A stretch of 64,000 nucleotides of DNA from CAZMGB01 sp964565775 (GTDB lineage Bacteria > Chloroflexota > Dehalococcoidia > DSTF01 > JALHUB01), in NCBI GenBank assembly GCA_964565775.1, contig CAZMGB010000018.1, forward strand, positions 13,271-77,270, given 5' to 3'. Below the pieces are notes generated by a model. The model worked only from the letters and a program-made list of their open reading frames with translations. It searched no databases and was not told the DNA's origin. Shown here one piece after another: positions 17,725 to 25,994 of this stretch. Within the stretch, counting starts at the first letter, position 1. Every line of letters starts with the position of its first letter. A program made the translations under genes and the position numbers.

Positions 17725-18049
17725 CGAAGAGCCTCCTTGCTCCTCTTTTCCAACGGGGGGAGCTCCCTTCAAGCCAGGAACCAGGAGCCGCACGAACAAA
17801 GACGCGCCCGCGCCCGACACTTGCCGCCATCTGGGCACGGGGCTGCGGCTAGGGTGCGCACCGGCATCGGAAGGCGGCAAGTGCCATTTGGACTGTTTTC
17901 GGAGGCCGGGACCGAAGCAGGGGCCTCAGCTTCGGGCGCGACGACGCCCGCCCCGCCGGCGGGCCCCACCAGGGGCGCAGGAGCAGGCCGGACGCTGCCT
18001 TCACATGTGCAGGGGCTGCCGACGAGTCGCGGTGCTCCTCATGCCATCT

Positions 18050-18077
18050 TTGTCGCCCATGACTCGCGGGGTATAAT
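18050..18077 (+). promoter_or_regulatory. Probable sigma70-type promoter of the glycyl radical enzyme gene
   Basis: A consensus -10 hexamer TATAAT (18072-18077) lies 16 bases after TTGTCG (18050-18055), with the start codon 33 bases downstream. The -35 is only a partial match. The expected start of transcription is near 18084. Confidence 0.5.
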
Positions 18078-18110
18078 GACGATTGAGCGACAGAGAAGGC
18101 AAGAGGAGAC

Positions 18111-20516
18111 ATGAGCGCCTATCCGGCCCACGAGCTGGCCCCCGCAGCCATTTGGTCGGCGTCCCCGTCGCTATCGGCTCGCGTACAACGCTTGCGCGAC
18201 GAATTCTTCTCCTTCTATGAGCGCGACTACTTCCGGAATGAGGTCCACCCCTACGGCTCCGGCGCTCCCTGGGACGAGGTCTGGTCCCCCTACCACTGGG
18301 GCGTCGTGCCGGAGATGTACGTCTTCTTCGATAGCTTTCAGGACAGCCTGCTGGCCGCCGCCGAGACGTTGCCCCTGCCCGCCACGTTCTGGGACGAGCC
18401 CCTGGTAGTACGACGCGCCCTCTTCTTCGGCGAGCTCCTCCAGCGTCACCTGCCGGTGAAGATACTGGACGGCGAACTCATCGTCGGCGCCTACTTCAAC
18501 ACTGCCCTCTCCAAGACCCACACCCGCGCCGAGGCTCGGAGGTGGCACCACGCCGTCCGCCGCTGGCGTCGAAAGGCTCAACGACTGAACGAGCTGGGCG
18601 TCGGCAACTGCGGCGCCATGCCCGGCCATCTCATCCCCGACTACCCGCGCGTGCTCCGTATGGGGTTCAGGGGTATCGCCGGCGAGCTGGAGGAGATGCA
18701 GCGCCAGGAGCGAGACGCCAGGAAGCGCGACTTCCTGCGGGCGCTGCTGCTCTGCTGCGAGGCCGTGCCCGCTCTCGCCGGTCGCTACGCTGAGGAGGCC
18801 GAGACCCTGGCGGACGATGAGACCGACCCTCAGCGCCAGGCCGAGCTGAGGGAGATCGCTCGCATCTGCCGCAGGGTGCCCTGGCAGCCCGCCGAGAGCT
18901 TCTATGAGGCACTCCAGGCCCTCTGGTTCACTCATATGCTTGTCATGGCCGCCGAGTCGTACCCCGGCGCGGGACTCTCGCCGGGCCGCATCGACCAGTA
19001 CCTCTACCCCTACTACCGCGACGACCTGGCAGCGGGCCGGATCGACCGCGGGCAGGCGCGCGAGCTCGTCCAGTGCTTCTGGCTCAAGCACAACTACGCG
19101 TACGATTTCCAGGGCCGCGTCGGCACGAACCAGGGCATCAACTCCGGCTTCGGCCAGCTCGTCACCCTCGGCGGCACGGGGCCCGACGGCGAGGACGCCA
19201 GCAACGACCTCACGTGGCTCATGCTGGACGTCATCGAGGAGATGAACCTGCTGGAGCCCAAGCCCAACATCCGCCTCCACCAGAAGACGCCCGACGACCT
19301 CCTCCTCCGCGTCGCCGGGCTCATCGGCCGCGCCCAGGGCTCGCCATTCCTCCTCAACTTCGACGAAGCCGCCATTCGTGGCCTGGAGTGGCAAGGGCTC
19401 CCGGCCGACCGCCTCTGGGACTACGCTCCGGTCGGCTGCCTCGAGAACACCCTCCAGGGCTGCGACCGCTCCGGCACGGTCGACGTCAACCTCAACATCG
19501 CCAAGGCCGTCGAGCTCACCCTCAATGATGGACGAGACATGCTCACCGGCCGTCGCGTGGGGCCGCGCACCGGCGATCCCCGCTCCTTCCACGACTTCCC
19601 GGCGTTCTTCTCCGCCTTCAAGAGGCAGCTCAAGGCCCTGCTGGAGAGTCTCATCGACTGCAGCAATGACGCCGACGCCATCCGCGCCGGGCTCGAGCCG
19701 ACGCCTTACCTCAGCGTCCTCGTCGACGGCTGCGCCGAGAGCGGCCGCGACATTACGGCCGGCGGCGCCCGCCACAACTACATCACGGTCGAGGGCATCG
19801 CTCTCGCCACCGCCGTCGACTCCCTGGCCGCCGTCAAGCGGCTGGTCTTCGAAGAGCGCCGTGTGAGCATGGACGAACTGCTCGCCGCCATCCGGGCCAA
19901 CTTCGAGGGGCACGAGGAGCTGCGCCACACCCTGACCTACAGGGCCCCCAAGTTCGGCAACGACGACCCCGAGGTCGATGACATTGCCCGCGAGCTGTCC
20001 CGCTTCTGGACGGAGGAGGCGTTCAAGCACCGCTCGCCGGCCACCGGGCGTCGCTACCGGGGCGGATACCTATCGTGGAACTACTGGGTGGCCTACGCCC
20101 CCTCCACCGCCGCCACCCCCGACGGCCGCCGCCGCGGCACGTTCCTCTCCAACGGCGTCTGCCCCGTCACCGGCTGCGACCGACAGGGCCCGACCGCAGT
20201 CATCAAGTCGGTAGGACACCTGGGGCTGGAGAGCGCGCCCAACGGCGCCTCCCACACGATAAGCCTCAGCCCCTCCCTTCTGCGGGACGAGGAGCACGTG
20301 GCCAAGCTGGCGGGCCTCCTGCGTGCCTATGGCCGCATCGGCGGAACGGCCCTCCAGGTAAACGCCGTCGACGCCGACACCTTGCGGGCCGCCCAGGCCG
20401 ACCCGGAGACCTATCGCAACCTGCTCGTGCGGGTCACGGGCTACAACGCCTACTTCGTCATGCTGGGCCGCGAGATCCAGGACGAGATCATCGCCCGCGA
20501 GGCGCACGGCGTGTAG
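18111..20516 (+). CDS. Glycyl radical enzyme (pyruvate formate-lyase superfamily), unknown substrate
   Basis: This 801-residue oxygen-sensitive enzyme uses a protein glycyl radical. The glycyl motif RVTGYNAYFVMLGREIQ lies at the C-terminus with its radical glycine, and the thiyl cysteine sits in PVGCLENTLQG near residue 443, with the adjacent GCxE glutamate typical of the dehydratase/lyase branches and not of PFL itself. Both catalytic elements are intact. GCLEN differs from the GCVEP of glycerol and propanediol dehydratases, so the subfamily is not identified. GAGGAGAC precedes the ATG. The activase gene follows after 19 bases. This indicates growth under anoxic or microoxic conditions. Confidence 0.92.
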   Translation: MSAYPAHELAPAAIWSASPSLSARVQRLRDEFFSFYERDYFRNEVHPYGSGAPWDEVWSPYHWGVVPEMYVFFDSFQDSLLAAAETLPLPATFWDEPLVVRRALFFGELLQRHLPVKILDGELIVGAYFNTALSKTHTRAEARRWHHAVRRWRRKAQRLNELGVGNCGAMPGHLIPDYPRVLRMGFRGIAGELEEMQRQERDARKRDFLRALLLCCEAVPALAGRYAEEAETLADDETDPQRQAELREIARICRRVPWQPAESFYEALQALWFTHMLVMAAESYPGAGLSPGRIDQYLYPYYRDDLAAGRIDRGQARELVQCFWLKHNYAYDFQGRVGTNQGINSGFGQLVTLGGTGPDGEDASNDLTWLMLDVIEEMNLLEPKPNIRLHQKTPDDLLLRVAGLIGRAQGSPFLLNFDEAAIRGLEWQGLPADRLWDYAPVGCLENTLQGCDRSGTVDVNLNIAKAVELTLNDGRDMLTGRRVGPRTGDPRSFHDFPAFFSAFKRQLKALLESLIDCSNDADAIRAGLEPTPYLSVLVDGCAESGRDITAGGARHNYITVEGIALATAVDSLAAVKRLVFEERRVSMDELLAAIRANFEGHEELRHTLTYRAPKFGNDDPEVDDIARELSRFWTEEAFKHRSPATGRRYRGGYLSWNYWVAYAPSTAATPDGRRRGTFLSNGVCPVTGCDRQGPTAVIKSVGHLGLESAPNGASHTISLSPSLLRDEEHVAKLAGLLRAYGRIGGTALQVNAVDADTLRAAQADPETYRNLLVRVTGYNAYFVMLGREIQDEIIAREAHGV

Positions 20517-20535
20517 GACCCGAGGGAAACCATTC

Positions 20536-21528
20536 ATGCGCGACTCCTTGCTGGCCAAAAAGGAAACGTCTGGCACCGCGAAACCCACCACCGGTACCGT
20601 CTTCAACGTGCAGCGCTTCAGCACCGAGGAAGGGCCGGGCATCCGCACGGCGGTCTTCATGAAAGGCTGCCCTCTGCGCTGCCGCTGGTGTCATAACCCC
20701 GAAGGCCTTTCGCCGAAGCCGCAGCTCGTCTGGCACGACGTGCGCTGCATTGGCGCGCGCCACTGCCTGGCCGCCTGCCCCGTCGACGCTCTAGAGCTAG
20801 CGCCGGCCGGCGTGCGCATCGATCGCGAGCGCTGCCTGCTCAGCCGGCAGGCAGGCTCCCCCTGTGATCTTTGCGCGGAGGCCTGCCCGTCGGTCGCCCT
20901 GGAGGTCATCGGACGGCGCTGGACGCCGGAGGAGCTGCTCTCAGAGGTGATAAAGGACGCCGAGTTCCATGCCGCCTCTGGGGGCGGCGTCACGGTCACC
21001 GGCGGCGAGCCAACGATGCAGCCCGACTTCGTCGAGGCGTTTCTGCGGCTGTGCCGCGACACGGGCATCGCCACGGCACTCGACACCTGTGGCTACGCCG
21101 ATTGGAGCGTGTACGAGCGCCTCTCTCCCCACGCGGACCTGGTCCTCTACGACCTGAAGCTGATGGACCGGGAGCGCCACCGCCAGGCCACCGGCGTCTA
21201 CCCTGACCGCATCCTGGCAAATGCCGCCGCGCTCGCCGAACGGGGCGTGCCCATGTGGGTGCGGACACCCATCATACCCGACTATACCGACGCTGAAGAG
21301 AACATCGAGGCACTTGCCCTCTTCATCCGCGAGCGATTGCCGACGGTTCGACGCTGGGACCTTCTGGCCTACAACAACCTCGGCCGGCCCAAGTACCGCA
21401 GCCTGCAGTTGCCGTACCCACTCGAGGATACAGAACTGTCAGGGCGGAAGCAGATGGAGCGCCTCGCCGCCATCGCCGCAAGCGACGGCGGGCCGCCGGT
21501 CGTCTGGTCCGGCGCCGTGCGGGACTGA
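20536..21528 (+). CDS. Glycyl-radical enzyme activating protein (radical SAM)
   Basis: This 330-residue radical-SAM activase cleaves S-adenosylmethionine to place the radical on the partner glycyl enzyme. The CxxxCxxC cluster is GCPLRCRWCHNPEG at about residues 44-57. A ferredoxin-like insert with two four-cysteine groups (CIGARHCLAACP and CDLCAEACP) follows, as in activases of GRE dehydratases and lyases but not of PFL. VTVTGGEPTMQ marks the SAM-binding GGE motif. It lies directly downstream of the GRE gene, which makes the pairing clear. Confidence 0.93.
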   Translation: MRDSLLAKKETSGTAKPTTGTVFNVQRFSTEEGPGIRTAVFMKGCPLRCRWCHNPEGLSPKPQLVWHDVRCIGARHCLAACPVDALELAPAGVRIDRERCLLSRQAGSPCDLCAEACPSVALEVIGRRWTPEELLSEVIKDAEFHAASGGGVTVTGGEPTMQPDFVEAFLRLCRDTGIATALDTCGYADWSVYERLSPHADLVLYDLKLMDRERHRQATGVYPDRILANAAALAERGVPMWVRTPIIPDYTDAEENIEALALFIRERLPTVRRWDLLAYNNLGRPKYRSLQLPYPLEDTELSGRKQMERLAAIAASDGGPPVVWSGAVRD

Positions 21529-21532
21529 CGAC

Positions 21533-22396
21533 ATGTCCGACCTCGGCGTGCGTGAGGACAGGCTGAGCCCGGCCGCCGTCAGAGCGCTCGCTGCCGCGCG
21601 CGCTCCCAAGTTCCTCGCCACCCGCGACGCCACGGGCATTCCCAACGTCGTGCCCATCCTCTCTCTCGAGGCCGCCGACGAGCGCACCATCATCTTCGGG
21701 GAGCTGATGATCTGGAAGACGCGTCGCAACCTGGAGGCCGACCCGCGCGTCGCCGTCATGATGCTCGCGCCGGACCTGCAGGCATGGACGGTCAGAGCCC
21801 GGTTCGTCGAATTCCAGCGTAGCGGCGCCCACTTCGACCACATTATGTCGAGCGAAAACGTCCGCTACAACGCCTACAGCGGCATCCGTAGCGCCGGCGT
21901 CATCGAGGTAGAGGAGGTAGTGCGAAACTCCAAGATCTCACAGGCCGGCCTGCTCCTGGATGCCGCCCGCAGCCGCTGGCTGGCCCGCCGCCTGTCACGC
22001 GACGGGCCGGCCGAGGAGGCGATGCCGGTCCAGGTGTGGGAGAAGTTCAGCCGTCTGCGGGCGGCGAAGGCGCTTGCCGTCCTCAACGCCGATGGCCACC
22101 CCGATTGCCTCCCTGCCCTGTCGCTGATGCCAGCCGGTCTGGCAAGGTTGGTCTTCGCTGGCGGCGCCGCTGACGAACTTGCCGCACTGGCTCCCGGCTC
22201 CACCATCGCCGCTGCGGTGCTAACCATGGACCCGGTGGCCTATCAGGTGAAAGGCGAGTTCGCCGGCATAGGGAGAAGCCTGGGACGCAGGCTGGGAATC
22301 ATTGACGTCCGGGAGGCCTACAGCGCCAGCCCTCCCCTTCCCGGCGAGCGCCTGCCCGGCAAGAAGACCGGCTCCGTCGCAGGCGCCGGAACGTGA
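21533..22396 (+). CDS. Flavin split-barrel (pyridoxamine-phosphate-oxidase-like) protein
   Basis: This 287-residue protein has two split-barrel modules (about 8-150 and 160-270). The first has FLATRDATGIPNVVPILSLE and KTRRNLEADPRVAVMML, typical of FMN-binding members of the PNPOx-like clan; the second has LAVLNADGHPDCLPALSLMP. The start ATG lies 4 bases after the activase stop, so it is probably co-transcribed with the glycyl radical pair. Its role there is unknown; a reductase or cofactor-binding partner is possible. Confidence 0.75.
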   Translation: MSDLGVREDRLSPAAVRALAAARAPKFLATRDATGIPNVVPILSLEAADERTIIFGELMIWKTRRNLEADPRVAVMMLAPDLQAWTVRARFVEFQRSGAHFDHIMSSENVRYNAYSGIRSAGVIEVEEVVRNSKISQAGLLLDAARSRWLARRLSRDGPAEEAMPVQVWEKFSRLRAAKALAVLNADGHPDCLPALSLMPAGLARLVFAGGAADELAALAPGSTIAAAVLTMDPVAYQVKGEFAGIGRSLGRRLGIIDVREAYSASPPLPGERLPGKKTGSVAGAGT

Positions 22397-22502
22397 GCAC
22401 GCCCTGCGCGATGAGGTGAAGCCGGAGAGGCGCGACCCATCGAATGCGGCAGGCCAGAGCCGAGACGCGCCGCGCTCACGGCAAAGCGATCTTCTTCGGC
22501 CA

Positions 22503-22531
22503 TTGACAGGGGCAAGGGGGCGCGGCATAAT
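22503..22531 (+). promoter_or_regulatory. Strong sigma70-type promoter of the amino acid ABC operon
   Basis: TTGACA (22503-22508) and CATAAT (22526-22531) are separated by exactly 17 bases. The predicted transcription start near 22538 gives a leader of about 40 bases ending in AAGGAGGTAACCC before the ATG at 22578. Confidence 0.8.
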
Positions 22532-22577
22532 CCGGCCGACTGAAGCAAGCGGAATTATACCTGCAAGGAGGTAACCC

Positions 22578-23438
22578 ATGACGCTGAACCGCCTCGCGCG
22601 ATTTGTCTTGCTCCTGGCGATGCCTGCGCTGGCGCTGCTCGCCATTAGCTGCGGCGGGGGAGAGGAGAAGGAGGCGACTCCCGCCACGACGGCCGAGGCG
22701 ACCGGCGAGGCGACCGTCGCCGTCGCCCCCGAGCTAGAGGACGGCACTCTTCAGGTCGGAGCCGACATCGCCTACGCGCCCATGGAGTACTTCGAGGAGG
22801 GCACCCAGAACGCCATGGGCCTCGACGTCGACCTGGCCGACGCTATCGGCGAACAGCTAAGCGTCCAAGTCGAATTTGTCAACACGGGCTGGGACGGTAT
22901 TATAGGCGCTCTCCAGGCAAAGCGTTTCGACGTCATCATGTCGTCGATGACCATTACCGATGAGCGCCAGCAGCAGATCGACTTCATCCCCTACTTCACG
23001 GCGGGTACCGGCATCCTGGTGCAGGCCGGCAACCCTCAGAACATCCAGACGCTCGCCGATCTCTGTGGCAAGACCGTCGCCGCCCAGGTAGGCACGATCC
23101 AGGTGGACCAGCTTCAGGCACAGAACGAGCAGTGCGACAACAGCATCAACATCGCCACCTTCGATCTGAACCCCCTGGCTGTCGAACAGCTTAAGCTGGG
23201 CCGCGCCGACGCCGTCCTGGCCGACTACCCCGTCGCCGGCAACGACGCCCGCCTTTCGAACGGCGAGCTCGAGGTAGTGGGCCAGCAGTTCGAGTCCGCC
23301 CCCTACGGCATCGGCCTGCGCAAGGACTCCACCGAGCTGAAGACCGCCATCGAGGGCGCTCTCCAGGCCGTAATGGACAGCGGCAAGTACGACGAGATCC
23401 TTGCCAAGTGGGGCCTCGAGGCCGGCTCCGTCAAATAG
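22578..23438 (+). CDS. Polar amino acid ABC transporter, substrate-binding lipoprotein
   Basis: This 286-residue SBP_bac_3-family binding protein captures an amino acid outside the membrane. A signal peptide ends in LLAISC (lipid-modified cysteine near 25) and is followed by a Thr/Ala/Glu linker. The mature part shows PMEYFEEGTQNAMGLDVDLADAIG and ERQQQIDFIPYFTAGTGI, typical of the family. It opens the operon with permease and ATPase. A consensus promoter and a very strong ribosome site lie directly upstream, which fits the high expression usual for binding proteins. The ligand cannot be named. Confidence 0.92.
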   Translation: MTLNRLARFVLLLAMPALALLAISCGGGEEKEATPATTAEATGEATVAVAPELEDGTLQVGADIAYAPMEYFEEGTQNAMGLDVDLADAIGEQLSVQVEFVNTGWDGIIGALQAKRFDVIMSSMTITDERQQQIDFIPYFTAGTGILVQAGNPQNIQTLADLCGKTVAAQVGTIQVDQLQAQNEQCDNSINIATFDLNPLAVEQLKLGRADAVLADYPVAGNDARLSNGELEVVGQQFESAPYGIGLRKDSTELKTAIEGALQAVMDSGKYDEILAKWGLEAGSVK

Positions 23439-23460
23439 AGGACCCCTGGATGCGAGAGCT

Positions 23461-23496
23461 CGAGCCCCCGGTCGCCCAGGACGGGCCGGGGGCTCG
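23461..23496 (+). terminator. Intra-operon hairpin after the binding-protein gene
   Basis: Perfect 11-base arms (23461-23471 and 23486-23496) enclose a 14-base loop. It lies between the binding-protein stop and the permease start, without a U tract. Such hairpins often stabilise the upstream message or cause partial termination, which would favour the binding protein over the membrane parts. Confidence 0.6.
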
Positions 23497-23539
23497 TCCA
23501 TTCTAGTCGCCAGCGCGCAAGACCGTGGGAGGTGGACCG

Positions 23540-24301
23540 ATGGACGCCTTGTTGGCTATGAGATTCGATGGCGGTGCCATCCCCGAGTTCTTCTTCAACG
23601 ACGTTATCCTCCGCGGCCTCCGCGGCACCCTCGAGGTCACCGTCCTGGCCATGTTCTTCGGCATCCTCCTGGGCATCGTCCTCGGCGTCATGCGCGTCTC
23701 GAGCAACCGACTGTTGTCGAGCGCGTCGACGTTCTACGTATGGTTCTTCCGGGGCACGCCCGTGCTGATCCAGCTCCTGCTGGTGGCGAACGGCCTTCCC
23801 CAGATGGTAGGCAGCCGTGAGTTCACCCTCTTCCTGACTCCATTCCGTGCCGCCGTCATCACCTTCAGCATCAACGAGGCCGCCTACATGGCGGAGATCG
23901 TGCGGGGGGGCATCCAATCTATTGAGTCGGGGCAGATGGACGCCGCCAAGTCCCTCGGCATGACGAACCTTCAGGCCATGCGACGGATCATCCTGCCCCA
24001 GGCGCTGCGCGTCGTCATACCGCCCACCGGCAACGAGGTCATCGCGATGCTGAAGAACACCTCCATCGCCTTCGCGATCGGCTTCGTGGAGCTGGCGAAC
24101 GCTTCCCGCCTCATCTACGCCGTCAACTTCAAGGTCATGGAGCTGCTGGTCGTCGCCTCTATCTGGTACCTGATAATCGTCACCGCCTTCAGCGTCTTGC
24201 AGGCCGAGCTGGAATCCCGGCTCGCGTTCGCCGAGGCGGAGCGGGCGCCCTCGCTCTTCACTCGCGTCATGCATACCATCACCAGGGGCCGCGAGTGGTG
24301 A
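23540..24301 (+). CDS. Polar amino acid ABC transporter, permease
   Basis: This 253-residue membrane protein of the HisM/GlnP type has about five membrane segments. The family signature is seen in GTPVLIQLLL, INEAAYMAEIVRGGIQSI, and the EAA loop QMDAAKSLGMTNLQAMRRIILPQALR that contacts the ATPase. The ATG at 23540 has GGGAGGTGG immediately upstream. It acts as a homodimer or with an unlinked partner, since only one permease gene is present in the operon. Confidence 0.93.
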   Translation: MDALLAMRFDGGAIPEFFFNDVILRGLRGTLEVTVLAMFFGILLGIVLGVMRVSSNRLLSSASTFYVWFFRGTPVLIQLLLVANGLPQMVGSREFTLFLTPFRAAVITFSINEAAYMAEIVRGGIQSIESGQMDAAKSLGMTNLQAMRRIILPQALRVVIPPTGNEVIAMLKNTSIAFAIGFVELANASRLIYAVNFKVMELLVVASIWYLIIVTAFSVLQAELESRLAFAEAERAPSLFTRVMHTITRGREW

Positions 24302-24356
24302 AGCGCCGCGCTGCTTCTGCTATCCTGATACACTGGGCGGCAACGGGGAGAGGTCA

Positions 24357-25136
24357 GTGAGCATGGGCGATAACCCTGGCCCGATGGTCGAGGCGCAGGA
24401 CGTACACAAGAGCTTTCGGCGGCTCCAGGTGCTGCGCGGCATCGACCTCAAGGTGGCCAAGGGAGAGGTGCTCGTCCTCATCGGGCCCAGCGGCTCCGGC
24501 AAGAGCACCCTCCTGCGCTGCATCAACCACCTGGAGAAGATCGACTCCGGCCGCATCTACATCGACGGCCAGCTCCTGGGCTATCGAGAGGTCAACGGCC
24601 GCCTGGTCGAGGAGCCCGAGTCGCGCGTCGCCCGCGTGCGCGCCAGCATCGGCATCGTCTTCCAGCGGTTCAACCTCTTCCCCCACCTGACGGCCCTGGG
24701 CAACGTGATCGAGGCGCCCATCCACGTCCGCGGCGTCCCCCGCCAGCGCGCCGTCGAGGAGGGCGTCCGCGCCCTGGAGAAGGTGGGCCTGGCGAACAAG
24801 CTCGACGTTCGCCCCTCGCAGCTATCGGGCGGGCAGCAGCAGCGGGTCGCCATCGCCCGCGCCCTTGCGATGCAACCGAAGCTCATGCTATTCGATGAGC
24901 CCACTTCAGCCCTCGACCCGGAGCTGGTGGGCGAGGTGCTCGAGGTCATGCGAGAGCTGGCCGCCGAAGGAATGACCATGATCGTAGTCACCCACGAGAT
25001 GGGCTTCGCCCGTGAGGTGGCCGACCGCATGTCGCTGATGGACGAAGGACAGATCCTGGAAGACGGGCCCCCTCGCCAGTTCTTCGAAGCGCCGCAGCAC
25101 GAAAGGACGCGCAGCTTCCTCAGCAAGATCCTCTAG
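24357..25136 (+). CDS. Polar amino acid ABC transporter, ATP-binding protein
   Basis: This 259-residue GlnQ-type ATPase drives the transporter. Walker A is GPSGSGKST (about 43-51), the signature motif is LSGGQQQR, Walker B is LMLFDEPTSALD, and the switch histidine is in VVTHEMG. The start is either GTG at 24357 or ATG at 24363; the GGGGAGAGG site fits both. It is the third gene of the operon. Confidence 0.93.
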   Translation: MSMGDNPGPMVEAQDVHKSFRRLQVLRGIDLKVAKGEVLVLIGPSGSGKSTLLRCINHLEKIDSGRIYIDGQLLGYREVNGRLVEEPESRVARVRASIGIVFQRFNLFPHLTALGNVIEAPIHVRGVPRQRAVEEGVRALEKVGLANKLDVRPSQLSGGQQQRVAIARALAMQPKLMLFDEPTSALDPELVGEVLEVMRELAAEGMTMIVVTHEMGFAREVADRMSLMDEGQILEDGPPRQFFEAPQHERTRSFLSKIL

Positions 25137-25154
25137 AAGTGAGGGATTCTCGCC

Positions 25155-25826
25155 ATGTGCGGCCGCATCGTCCGTGACCGGATGGACGACTACGGGGAGT
25201 ACTTCGGGCTGGTGGGCTTCCACGATACTGAGGTGCGGCCCAGGTTCAACATCGCCCCGACCGAGATGGACCTCATCGTCCGCGCCCACGACGATGGCCG
25301 CCACATCGAGGAGTCGCGGTGGGGCCTGATTCCCGTGTGGGCCAAGGAGCGAAGCATCGGGGCGAGGATGTTCAACGCCAGGTCGGAGACGCTGATGGAG
25401 AAGGCGTCCTTCAAGAGCCTGGTGAAGAACCGCAGGTGCGTGATTCCCGCGTCGGGCTTCTATGAGTGGCGGAGGGCGCCGGGCACAAAGGTGCCGCTCT
25501 ACATCTACCGGGCCGACGGCGCACCACTTGCCCTTGCCGGGCTCTACACATTCTGGCGTGACCCGGCCACCAAGGAATGGCTCACTTCCCACACCATCGT
25601 CACCTGCGGCCCCAACGAGTTCATGGCCCCGATACATAACCGCATGCCGGTCGTCCTGGGCCCGGATGCGCTCGACCTCTGGCTGGGGCTCGATGTCACC
25701 GAGGCGACAGAGGCGCTACCCCTCCTGCAGCCCTGCCCCGACGATTGGCTCGCCTGCCACCGAGTCTCCCCACTCGTCAACAACGCCCGCAACGACGGTC
25801 CGGCACTCATCGAACCAGTCGGCTAG
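25155..25826 (+). CDS. SOS response-associated peptidase family protein (YedK/HMCES-type)
   Basis: This 223-residue SRAP protein shields abasic sites in single-stranded DNA by a covalent thiazolidine bond through Cys2 (established for YedK and HMCES). MCGR at the start gives Cys2 after removal of Met. RFNIAPT, RWGLIPVWA, NARSET, SGFYEWRR with the catalytic glutamate, and PIHNRMP with the histidine are all present. No SOS box was seen upstream. It lies 18 bases after the ABC ATPase, possibly by read-through. Confidence 0.92.
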   Translation: MCGRIVRDRMDDYGEYFGLVGFHDTEVRPRFNIAPTEMDLIVRAHDDGRHIEESRWGLIPVWAKERSIGARMFNARSETLMEKASFKSLVKNRRCVIPASGFYEWRRAPGTKVPLYIYRADGAPLALAGLYTFWRDPATKEWLTSHTIVTCGPNEFMAPIHNRMPVVLGPDALDLWLGLDVTEATEALPLLQPCPDDWLACHRVSPLVNNARNDGPALIEPVG

Positions 25827-25835
25827 CCAGAGGGA

Positions 25836-25864
25836 GAGACCGGCGCAGTTGCCGCCCCGGTCTC
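25836..25864 (+). terminator. Hairpin downstream of the SRAP gene
   Basis: Perfect eight-base arms (25836-25843 and 25857-25864) lie 10 bases after the stop codon with a 13-base loop. The bases after it are pyrimidine-rich but not a U tract. Confidence 0.45.
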
Positions 25865-25994
25865 CGTATCTTCGTCCGCTTCCGCACGCCGTCGAAGGAC
25901 CCCGCCGACGCCAAAGTGTTCGTGGGCTAGGTCCGCACTCAGGCAGGGTCAGCCACCCTAGCCACGCACAACGGCAGAGATGGCCGGCCTCACC

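Noticed and set aside
18171..20030. A 619-codon open frame antisense to the glycyl radical enzyme gene
   Set aside because: It mirrors the codon pattern of a clearly real gene in GC-rich DNA, has no ribosome site and no family features.
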